Shown here in pieces: positions 1 through 5,579 of a DNA stretch of 6,838 bases. The DNA is from Desulfamplus sp. GTDB taxonomy: Bacteria > Desulfobacterota > Desulfobacteria > Desulfobacterales > Desulfobacteraceae. A program made the translations under genes and the position numbers. Numbering within the stretch: the first letter of the stretch is position 1; each line of letters begins with the position of its first letter. Under the pieces are notes generated by a model that worked only from the letters and a program-made list of their open reading frames with translations, did no database searches and was not told the DNA's origin. The stretch is taken from the NCBI GenBank assembly GCA_015231395.1, contig JADGBP010000126.1, positions 1 through 6,838 of the forward strand. Direction: 5' to 3'.

Positions 1-1122
1 TCACAGTTATCAGAAAATGTTATCTCCGGAAAAATAGAAAATACGGCAACAGAAGAAGCCAAAATAAAAAAGCTCTTAATACAAGAAGGTAAAACAGAAC
101 AGCTCTCAATAGAAGAAGGCAACGCAGAAAATCTCTTAATAGAAGAAAGTAAAGCAAAAAACATCTCAATAGAAGAAGGCAAAGCAAAAAACTTTTCATC
201 AGAAGAAAGTTTGTCAGCTATTGTTAAAATTATCCGGACACTCCGGGGAGAAAACGGCTGTTCATGGGACAAAAAACAGACTCCTGAAACTATGTGGAAA
301 TGTTTGGCTGAAGAGATGTATGAGCTTTTGGCTGCAATTGAAGCTGATGATTCTGATGAAATATGTGAAGAATTAGGAGATGTTCTTTTTCAGCTTGTAT
401 TTATTGCTGAGATTTACCGTGAAAAGGGAAGTTTTGATATTAAAAAAAGCATCGCAAAAAGTGCTGCCAAAATGATCCGAAGACATCCTCATATTTATGG
501 AAAGAGTGTCATCAACAGTGATGAAGAGCTCTGGGCAAGCTGGGAGAGCATAAAGAAGGAGGAAAAAGAAGAAAAAAGAAAACAAGAAAAAAGCAGAATA
601 GAGGAGCAAGAAAGCAAAAAAGAGGAAAAGGAAAGCAACAAAGAGGCAAAAGAAAACCGAAAAGAGAAAAAAAAGGATCAAGACGAAAAAGAGAATTTCA
701 GCGAAAACAAAACAGTATCAGTTCTGGACTCCGTGCCAACTGGAATGCCCGCTCTGATGCGATCTTATAAAATTTCAGAACGTGCGGTCAGAGCTGGGTT
801 TGACTGGAAAGATATAGATGAAGTCATTGAAAAGGCATCAGAGGAGTGGAACGAATTCACTGTTGCCCTTGCAGAAGGAAATAAAAAAGATATCCAGATG
901 GAATTTGGAGATGTACTCTTCACTCTTGCTAATGTGGCACGTCTTGCAGGTATTCACCCTGAGATTGCTTTGAGTGGCTCTACCGTGAAGTTTGAAAAAA
1001 GATTCAAGTATATGGAGCAGAAACTTGCCGAAAAAGGATATTCGCTCAAGGATGTTCCCCGTCAAGATCTGGAAGTGCTTTGGGAGAAGGCAAAGGAGCA
1101 GGTTTATGATAGTTATTGTTGA
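1..1122 (+). CDS. mazG: MazG-type nucleoside triphosphate pyrophosphohydrolase, 5' end outside window
   Basis: MazG hydrolyses (d)NTPs to NMP and pyrophosphate, removing non-canonical nucleotides or tuning nucleotide pools in the cytoplasm. Two MazG domains are visible. The first begins near nt 220 (IVKIIRTLRGENG) and carries EEMYE followed by ELGD. The second carries EEWNE followed by EFGD. Both match the metal-binding EExxE...ExxD pattern. The domains are separated by a charged Lys/Glu linker (nt 550-708) much longer than usual, leading into the typical VLDSVPTGMPALMRSYK segment. The frame is open without a stop to nt 1, through an in-frame 30-bp repeat array, so the gene probably starts upstream of the window. 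The first conventional start codon in the window is TTG at 211, next to where family members normally begin, but it has only a weak AGAAAG upstream. Starting there would give 303 aa against about 263 aa for E. coli MazG. The 3' end overlaps hisH by 17 nt. Function is well supported; the true start is not. Confidence 0.9.
   Translation, partial: SQLSENVISGKIENTATEEAKIKKLLIQEGKTEQLSIEEGNAENLLIEESKAKNISIEEGKAKNFSSEESLSAIVKIIRTLRGENGCSWDKKQTPETMWKCLAEEMYELLAAIEADDSDEICEELGDVLFQLVFIAEIYREKGSFDIKKSIAKSAAKMIRRHPHIYGKSVINSDEELWASWESIKKEEKEEKRKQEKSRIEEQESKKEEKESNKEAKENRKEKKKDQDEKENFSENKTVSVLDSVPTGMPALMRSYKISERAVRAGFDWKDIDEVIEKASEEWNEFTVALAEGNKKDIQMEFGDVLFTLANVARLAGIHPEIALSGSTVKFEKRFKYMEQKLAEKGYSLKDVPRQDLEVLWEKAKEQVYDSYC
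73..222 (+). repeat. 30-bp in-frame tandem repeat at the mazG N-terminus
   Basis: Four 30-bp units lie at 73-102, 103-132, 133-162 and 163-192, with a degenerate fifth at 193-222. Each encodes ten residues: LLIQEGKTEQ, LSIEEGNAEN, LLIEESKAKN, ISIEEGKAKN, then FSSEESLSAI, which merges into the MazG domain. Adjacent units share about 26 of 30 bases by hand comparison. Weaker copies can be traced upstream at 43-72 (TATEEAKIKK) and about 19-42. The period is a multiple of three and no unit carries a stop in the mazG frame, so the array is most simply read as a translated acidic/basic N-terminal extension. It could instead be a non-coding leader if translation starts at TTG 211. Confidence 0.85.
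550..708 (+). repeat. Purine-rich low-complexity tract encoding the Lys/Glu linker of MazG
   Basis: About 160 nt composed almost entirely of A and G on the + strand encodes a linker of roughly 53 residues, dominated by Lys and Glu with scattered Ser, Asn, Gln and Arg. It contains loose KEEKE/ESKKE/ESNKEA-type iterations and several A-runs, the longest seven As at 668-674. It lies exactly between the two MazG domains, where family members have a short charged linker. The composition predicts a solvent-exposed, highly charged helix or disordered tether. It is imperfectly periodic, unlike the 30-bp array at the N-terminus. Confidence 0.7.
1092..1098 (+). promoter_or_regulatory. Ribosome binding site of hisH inside mazG
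   Basis: AAAGGAG lies 7 nt before ATG 1106, close to ideal spacing. This fixes the hisH start at 1106, where the canonical HisH N-terminus [11 protein letters not shown] begins, rather than at an in-frame upstream ATG at 992 that lies within mazG. The site lies within the last codons of mazG, so the two genes are probably translationally coupled. Confidence 0.85.
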
Positions 1123-1834
1123 TTACGGAGCAGGCAATCTGACAAGTGTGGCACGGGCAGTGTCATATCTTGGGTATGATTCAGTGATTACTGATGACCC
1201 TGAAAAGATAGCCTCCGCAGAAAGAGTTATCTTTCCGGGAGTGGGAGCAGCCGGTGCTGCCATGGAAGTAATGCGAAAAAAAGGTATTGACCATGCCTTA
1301 AAACAGACTTTTGAATCAGGGATTCCCATGCTTGGGATATGTGTGGGGTGTCAGATTATTATGGAGAGCAGCGAGGAAAACAATGCTTTATGTTTAGGGC
1401 TGATTCCAGGGAAAACCACTATGTTTTCAGCTCAAAACAGCATGTCCTCAGCTCAAAGCAGTATATCCGCATCTCAAAACAGTATATCTACATCTCAAAA
1501 TAGCATATCCGCATCTCAAAACAGTATATCTACATCTCAAAATAGCATGACTTCATCTGTCCTGAAAGTTCCCCATATGGGATGGAACGGGCTTAATATA
1601 GTTCAGGAACACCCGCTCCTTAATGGTATAAAACCTGAAGATGAATTTTATTTTGTACACAGCTATTTTCCGGTTCCAGTTGATCAAGGAGATGTCTATG
1701 GCAAAACAGAATATGGAATTACATTTGCGTCTGTAATTGGACGAAATCATCTTTTTGCAACGCAGTTTCATCTTGAAAAAAGTGGTGAACCAGGGTTGCT
1801 GATTTTAAAGAATTTTTGTCTTTGGGAGTCATGA
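1106..1834 (+). CDS. hisH: Imidazole glycerol phosphate synthase glutaminase subunit HisH, with internal repeat insertion
   Basis: HisH hydrolyses glutamine and channels ammonia to HisF in the fifth step of histidine biosynthesis. The 242-aa product is a class I glutamine amidotransferase: N-terminal VDYGAGN, oxyanion-strand region FPGVGA near residue 43, nucleophile Cys79 in [14 protein letters not shown] near 156-161, and His222 and Glu224 in QFHLEKSG completing the triad. The usual family length is about 200 aa. The excess is a 42-residue Ser/Gln/Asn-rich block (residues 108-149) made of six heptapeptide repeats between [10 protein letters not shown] and [10 protein letters not shown]. All catalytic residues lie outside it, so the enzyme is probably active. 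The gene overlaps mazG by 17 nt and is followed 25 nt later by hisF, its obligate partner. No other his gene is in the window. Confidence 0.95.
   Translation: MIVIVDYGAGNLTSVARAVSYLGYDSVITDDPEKIASAERVIFPGVGAAGAAMEVMRKKGIDHALKQTFESGIPMLGICVGCQIIMESSEENNALCLGLIPGKTTMFSAQNSMSSAQSSISASQNSISTSQNSISASQNSISTSQNSMTSSVLKVPHMGWNGLNIVQEHPLLNGIKPEDEFYFVHSYFPVPVDQGDVYGKTEYGITFASVIGRNHLFATQFHLEKSGEPGLLILKNFCLWES
1427..1552 (+). repeat. 21-bp (42-bp higher-order) in-frame tandem repeat within hisH
   Basis: Six 21-bp units encode the heptads [35 protein letters not shown] and TSQNSMT. The last four form two consecutive 42-bp blocks (1469-1510 and 1511-1552) identical at 39 of 42 bases, indicating a recent duplication on top of the older 21-bp expansion. 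The array is exactly in frame and sits in a loop between two conserved HisH segments. Nothing in its sequence suggests a catalytic role. It probably forms a flexible polar loop. Confidence 0.95.
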
Positions 1835-1859
1835 TAAGACACGATGGAGATATTCAAAA

Positions 1860-2642
1860 ATGCTGAGTAAAAGAATTATTCCGTGCCTTGATGTACGTGA
1901 GGGTAGAACAACCAAAGGAATCAAGTTTGAGAACAATGTGGATATCGGAGATCCGGTTGAAATGGCACGTTTCTACTATGAAGCCGGTGCTGATGAACTC
2001 GTATTTTATGATATTACAGCATCTCACGAGAAAAGAAATATTATGATTGATGTAGTAAGACGAGTTGCTGAAACTATTTTTATCCCGTTTTCAGTGGGGG
2101 GAGGCATTAGAACTCTTGAAGATATGAGAGCAGTACTTCTGGCTGGTGCTGAAAAAGTAAGTGTCAACTCTGCTGCTGTTAAAAATCCCGCAATTATTTC
2201 TGAAGGTGCCAAAGCATTTGGAAATCAATGTGTTGTTTTAGGAATGGATGTCAAGTATGTGGGAGAGAAAAAAGGTATTCCATCCGGATATGAAATTGTT
2301 ATCAATGGTGGCAGAACATATATGGGGCTTGATGCACTGGAATGGGCACAAAAAGGGCAGAACCTCGGAGCAGGAGAAATATGCCTAAACTCCATTGATG
2401 CAGACGGAACTAAAGATGGTTATGAAATGAACCTGACCAGATTGATTTCAGACAATGTGACTATTCCTGTGATTGCTTCAGGAGGAGCCGGGAAACCGGA
2501 ACATCTTGCTGATGTACTGACAGATGGTCATGCAGATGCCGCCCTTATTGCATCTATGGTTCACTATGGAACCTATACAATTCATGATATTAAAACTTAC
2601 CTTGAGCAGCAAGGAATTAAAATCAGAAAAATAGCAAAATAA
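1860..2642 (+). CDS. hisF: Imidazole glycerol phosphate synthase cyclase subunit HisF
   Basis: HisF uses ammonia from HisH to convert PRFAR into imidazole glycerol phosphate and AICAR, linking histidine and purine synthesis. The 260-aa product is a full-length (beta/alpha)8 barrel of normal family size. Visible features are RIIPCLDV with the catalytic Asp11, Lys19, the phosphate-binding FSVGGGIRT (residues 77-85), VNSAAV, the second catalytic acid Asp130 in LGMDVK, and the second phosphate loop VIASGGAG (204-211). The retained Asp11 and Asp130 argue against the HisF-like paralogues of surface-polysaccharide clusters. GGAG at 1846-1849 lies 10 nt before ATG 1860. hisA is not adjacent, so this is a split his arrangement with only hisH and hisF together. 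No tandem repeat was seen in this gene. Confidence 0.97.
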   Translation: MLSKRIIPCLDVREGRTTKGIKFENNVDIGDPVEMARFYYEAGADELVFYDITASHEKRNIMIDVVRRVAETIFIPFSVGGGIRTLEDMRAVLLAGAEKVSVNSAAVKNPAIISEGAKAFGNQCVVLGMDVKYVGEKKGIPSGYEIVINGGRTYMGLDALEWAQKGQNLGAGEICLNSIDADGTKDGYEMNLTRLISDNVTIPVIASGGAGKPEHLADVLTDGHADAALIASMVHYGTYTIHDIKTYLEQQGIKIRKIAK

Positions 2643-2649
2643 TGAAAAA

Positions 2650-2955
2650 ATGAAAAAACAACTGACACACATCAGCAGCATTCTTGACAGTGCATTAAAA
2701 GCCTTTAGACCCAATGCTGATATGGAAATGACAAAAATATGGGATTTATGGCATATTTCTGTAGGAGAAACAATTGCCAGAGAGGCAAAACCAGGAGCAT
2801 TTAAGGATGGTATTCTTATAGTCCATGTTTCAAGCTCGGTCTGGATGCAGCAGTTAACATTTCTTAAGCGTAATATGATAGTCAAGCTTAATAATGCCCT
2901 GAACTGCGAGATGGTAAAGGAGATCAAATTTAAAATTGCAAATGTCCGCAACTGA
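2650..2955 (+). CDS. DUF721/DciA-family protein
   Basis: This 101-aa protein matches the DUF721 fold pattern. It has an N-terminal helix (ISSILDSALKAF), then WDLWHISVGETIAREAKP, then the hydrophobic strand GILIVHVSSSVWMQQLTFLK, and a C-terminal segment ending EIKFKIANVRN. DciA, the characterised member of this family, interacts with the replicative helicase DnaB and helps load it, so a role at replication initiation is possible but not shown here. The start ATG 2650 lies 7 nt after the hisF stop with no clear Shine-Dalgarno, only an A-rich stretch, suggesting translational coupling to hisF. The end overlaps the next gene. The product is short and appears complete; family assignment is by pattern recognition only. 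Confidence 0.8.
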   Translation: MKKQLTHISSILDSALKAFRPNADMEMTKIWDLWHISVGETIAREAKPGAFKDGILIVHVSSSVWMQQLTFLKRNMIVKLNNALNCEMVKEIKFKIANVRN

Positions 2956-3643
2956 ACTTCTCATGCAAATTCCTCCTGTTATTCAAACTACCCGTATCAT
3001 GCAAACTCCACATGTCATGGAAATTCCCCCTGAGATTCAGATTGATCAGCCAAAAAACGGTTATCGGTTTTCCATTGATCCTATTTTATTAATATCCCGT
3101 GTAATACCCGAAAAAGAAGAACGGATACTTGACATTGGTACAGGGTGTGGGATCATGCCTCTACTTCTTGCCTTCAAATATCCAAATATTCACATAACTG
3201 CTGTGGAGATACAAAAAAGTTTAGCACAATTTGCACAAAAAAATATTGTGGCAAATCATTTTAAAAACAGAATCACCCTGATTAATAGAGATATCAGACA
3301 AATAAGCAATGCAGACACTGGCGGCAGATTTGATAGAATTATCTCCAATCCACCTTATAAAAAAAAAGGAAGCGGAAGAGTTAATCCTGATATTCAAAAA
3401 GCCATTGCACGACATGAAATCACTTTGTCTCTCAACGAGCTGATCTTATGTGTTGCAAACTTTCTGAAACCAGGCGGGATATTGAATATTGTATATCCTG
3501 CTGATCGACTGATTGAATTGCAAAATGCCATGCTTAGACATTCCATTCAGCTTATTGACATGATATTTGTCAATACAAAAAAAGATAAAAAACCTAAACT
3601 TATGTTAATTACAGGGTGTGCCCAACAAAAAAGAAACATTTAA
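2942..3643 (+). CDS. trmN6: TrmN6-type tRNA1(Val) adenine-N6 methyltransferase, short C-terminus
   Basis: This is a class I SAM-dependent methyltransferase of the TrmN6/YfiC-like family (COG4123 type), whose characterised member methylates A37 of tRNA1(Val). Numbered from ATG 2942 (233 aa), it has the family lead-in GYRFSIDPILL (40-50), SAM motif I LDIGTGCG (63-70), acidic Glu89 after strand 2, and the catalytic NPPY (136-139) followed by KKKGSGRVNP and ARHE. Residues about 8-37 are a degenerate six-residue repeat preceding the fold. The product stops soon after KPKLMLITG, lacking the PL-x-IY...GxYTxE tail I expect in this family, so the C-terminus may be truncated by roughly 25 residues. TTG 2936 and ATG 2963 are alternative starts. 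AAAGGAG at 2916-2922 is rather far from all of them. The gene overlaps the DUF721 gene by 14 nt, implying coupling. Exact tRNA target is inferred. Confidence 0.8.
   Translation: MSATELLMQIPPVIQTTRIMQTPHVMEIPPEIQIDQPKNGYRFSIDPILLISRVIPEKEERILDIGTGCGIMPLLLAFKYPNIHITAVEIQKSLAQFAQKNIVANHFKNRITLINRDIRQISNADTGGRFDRIISNPPYKKKGSGRVNPDIQKAIARHEITLSLNELILCVANFLKPGGILNIVYPADRLIELQNAMLRHSIQLIDMIFVNTKKDKKPKLMLITGCAQQKRNI
2963..3052 (+). repeat. Degenerate 18-bp in-frame repeat at the trmN6 N-terminus
   Basis: Five 18-bp units at 2963, 2981, 2999, 3017 and 3035 encode MQIPPV, IQTTRI, MQTPHV, MEIPPE and IQIDQP. Unit 1 matches units 3 and 4 at about 14 of 18 bases and unit 2 less well, so the array is older or more diverged than the hisH one. 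It sits before the first conserved methyltransferase segment and adds about 30 residues that family members normally lack. Confidence 0.65.
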
Positions 3644-3644
3644 A

Positions 3645-3650
3645 AGAGGT
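3645..3650 (+). promoter_or_regulatory. Ribosome binding site deciding the aminomutase start
   Basis: AGAGGT lies 9 nt before ATG 3660. It supports ATG 3660 over the in-frame GTG at 3618, which lies inside trmN6 and has no comparable site. The site begins immediately after the trmN6 stop, so the two genes are separated by only 16 nt and are probably co-transcribed. Confidence 0.7.
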
Positions 3651-3659
3651 AGTACATTA

Positions 3660-5456
3660 ATGATCAATACAGGTAAATATTCTCCTGAATATCTTTTGTC
3701 GGAAATTCCCGAAATTTTTGAAATTGCACGTCAATATAATACTGTTGATGAATTCCGTAAAAAAGCAGCAGAATACGTTCATAAAATGCAGTATGAAACC
3801 TTTGATGAATTTAATTTGTTCAGCGAAGGAAGTATTATACGTGTTAGAGACTGTGCTCAGGTTATTAACCAGATTTTTACTTGTCGTTCGGAAGAAAAAT
3901 CACAATTCTCTGTAGTTCAGGCAATAATGGATATTGCCCACAGTGTGCCACGACCAGATCTTTATTCAGCATTCTATGCGGAAATTCTTCATCTTTTTTT
4001 AGGATTGCATGGCAGATCACCACGTCCAAGATTTGCGGATCACCACCTTATACCCAGCGGACTGGAAGGGAGGGAAGCTGCCATAGAGCGAAGCGGTCAG
4101 CTTGACACCTTGTCAGAAGATGTTTCAAGGTATATGAGAAGATATTCTGACGGGCTTGAAAAAACATCTGTTGCTCGCCGTGAAAAAAGGCGTGATCATA
4201 TTATAAAAATACTAAACGCCTCTTTAAGTGACTGGTATAACTGGAAATGGCAATACAATAATGTTATGCGTAGTGCAGAGAAGATTAAACAGCTTGTAAA
4301 CCTTACTCCTGATCAGGCTCTATCTCTGGAAATGGCACGGAAAAGCCGTATCCCGTTTGGAATCACACCATACTATCTCTCCCTTATGGACGAAGACCCT
4401 GATTTAGGAAGAGATCTTGCTATCAGAGCACAGGTGATCCCCCCACTCAGTTATACAGAGCAGGTGTCAGAACATGACAAAAAAGATATATCCTGCCTTG
4501 ATTTTATGCGTGAAACTGACACATCTCCTGTAGATCTGATTACACGGCGTTATCCTTCCATCTGCATTTTCAAGCCTTTTAACACATGTCCGCAGATATG
4601 CGTATATTGCCAGAGAAACTGGGAAATCAAAGATGCCATGACTCCAGGAGCAATGGCTTCGGAAAAACAGATTCTTGAGGCTCTTCAGTGGATTCGCGAG
4701 CATCCCGCCATTCATGAGGTACTGATTACAGGAGGAGATCCGTTTGGAATGAGTGACCGAAATCTGGAACGTATCCTTTCAGGGGTTGCAGATATTCCTT
4801 CTATAGAGCGAATCCGGATTGGAACAAGAACACCTGTGACCGCACCGATGAGGATTACAGATGATCTTGTCAATATTTTAACCAAACACAGAAAAAAAGG
4901 CAGGATCCAGATTGCGATCGTGACCCATATTCAACACTCATATGAACTGACACCTGAAACAGCAGAAGCGGTGAAACGTTTAACAAACAACTCCATATCT
5001 GTTTTCAATCAACTTGTTTATACATTTTTTGTATCACGGCGTTTTGAAGCGTCATATTTAAGAAGAAATCTTACCCGTATCGGAGTGCAGCCCTATTACT
5101 CCTTTAACACAAAAGGAAAAGATGAGACTGTTGAATATCGGGTTCCCATAGCTCGTCTGCTTCAGGAACAAAAAGAGGAAGCAAGGCTTCTTCCTGGTAT
5201 TTCTCGAACTGATGAGGCAGTTTATAATGTGCCAGGAATGGGAAAAAACTATCTGCGTGCCCGTCAGCACCGTGATCTGATTTCCATTCTTCCGGACGGC
5301 ACAAGAGTGTATGAATTTCATCCATGGGAAAAAAATATTACAAAAAATATATCCACACACATTGGGTATGATGTTCCAATACTTGATTATCTCATCCGGT
5401 TAGACGCTGCTGGAGAGGATATATCGGATTATGAGACAATATGGTATTATTTTTGA
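3660..5456 (+). CDS. KamA-family radical SAM/PLP aminomutase, glutamate 2,3-aminomutase-like
   Basis: This family moves an alpha-amino group to the beta carbon using a 4Fe-4S/SAM radical and PLP. In the 598-aa product the cluster motif is Cys310-x3-Cys314-x2-Cys317, followed by Arg319 at the position of the carboxylate-binding Arg of lysine 2,3-aminomutase (LAM). ITGGDP lies at 356-361, IRIGTRTPV near 385-393 and PLP-lysine motif PGMGK at 525-529 (Lys529). The LAM-like core starts near WYNWKWQYNN (192-201). LAM binds the lysine side chain with Asp293 and Asp330; the aligned residues here are Lys485 (PYYSFNTK) and Asn523 (VYNVPGMGK). As I recall, glutamate 2,3-aminomutase has Lys and Asn at these sites, so glutamate to beta-glutamate is the likelier reaction. 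Residues 1 to about 185 are an N-terminal extension I do not recognise. It follows trmN6 by 16 nt, and its stop lies in the first copy of a 21-bp repeat. Confidence 0.88.
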   Translation: MINTGKYSPEYLLSEIPEIFEIARQYNTVDEFRKKAAEYVHKMQYETFDEFNLFSEGSIIRVRDCAQVINQIFTCRSEEKSQFSVVQAIMDIAHSVPRPDLYSAFYAEILHLFLGLHGRSPRPRFADHHLIPSGLEGREAAIERSGQLDTLSEDVSRYMRRYSDGLEKTSVARREKRRDHIIKILNASLSDWYNWKWQYNNVMRSAEKIKQLVNLTPDQALSLEMARKSRIPFGITPYYLSLMDEDPDLGRDLAIRAQVIPPLSYTEQVSEHDKKDISCLDFMRETDTSPVDLITRRYPSICIFKPFNTCPQICVYCQRNWEIKDAMTPGAMASEKQILEALQWIREHPAIHEVLITGGDPFGMSDRNLERILSGVADIPSIERIRIGTRTPVTAPMRITDDLVNILTKHRKKGRIQIAIVTHIQHSYELTPETAEAVKRLTNNSISVFNQLVYTFFVSRRFEASYLRRNLTRIGVQPYYSFNTKGKDETVEYRVPIARLLQEQKEEARLLPGISRTDEAVYNVPGMGKNYLRARQHRDLISILPDGTRVYEFHPWEKNITKNISTHIGYDVPILDYLIRLDAAGEDISDYETIWYYF

Positions 5457-5579
5457 ATTTGTATAGAGCTTGTCTGAATTTGTATAGAGCTTGTCTGAAT
5501 TTGTATAGAGCTTGTTTGAATTTGTATAGAGCTTGTTTGAATTTGTATAGAGCTTGTTTGAATTTGTATAGAGCATATT
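5454..5579 (+). repeat. Intergenic 21-bp direct tandem repeat, six copies
   Basis: Units start at 5454, 5475, 5496, 5517, 5538 and 5559. Each begins TGAATTTGTATAGAGC and the first five continue with five more bases differing only in the last one (C in units 1-2, T in units 3-5). Unit 6 diverges after the first 16 bases. The TGA of unit 1 is the stop codon of the upstream aminomutase gene. There are no spacers, so this is a minisatellite, not a CRISPR. It fills essentially the whole gap up to the possible TTG start of the permease gene. No clear stem-loop terminator is seen in this gap. Confidence 0.97.

Noticed and set aside
373..681. 102-codon - strand open frame rich in Phe and Leu
   Set aside because: It is the antisense of the Lys/Glu-rich linker of MazG (AAA/GAA codons read back as TTT/TTC) and carries no independent signal.
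992..1105. Upstream in-frame ATG that would extend HisH by 38 residues
   Set aside because: The stretch encodes the conserved C-terminus of MazG in another frame. HisH homology starts exactly at ATG 1106, which has an AAAGGAG site at ideal spacing.
2478..2951. 157-codon open frame on the - strand
   Set aside because: It lies opposite the 3' part of hisF and nearly all of the DUF721 gene, both clearly coding. Its translation has no recognisable domain and its start has no support.
3627..3633. A-AAA-AAG slippery heptamer near the end of trmN6
   Set aside because: The heptamer is not in the phase needed for -1 slippage in the trmN6 frame. The -1 frame hits a stop after a few codons, and no downstream stem-loop is apparent.
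5058..5360. Two overlapping - strand open frames of 73-100 codons
   Set aside because: They are antisense to the conserved C-terminal half of the aminomutase, including the PLP lysine motif. They are shadows of that gene.
5454..5579. CRISPR array
   Set aside because: Direct repeats abut with no spacers, the unit is only 21 bp, and no cas gene is present.
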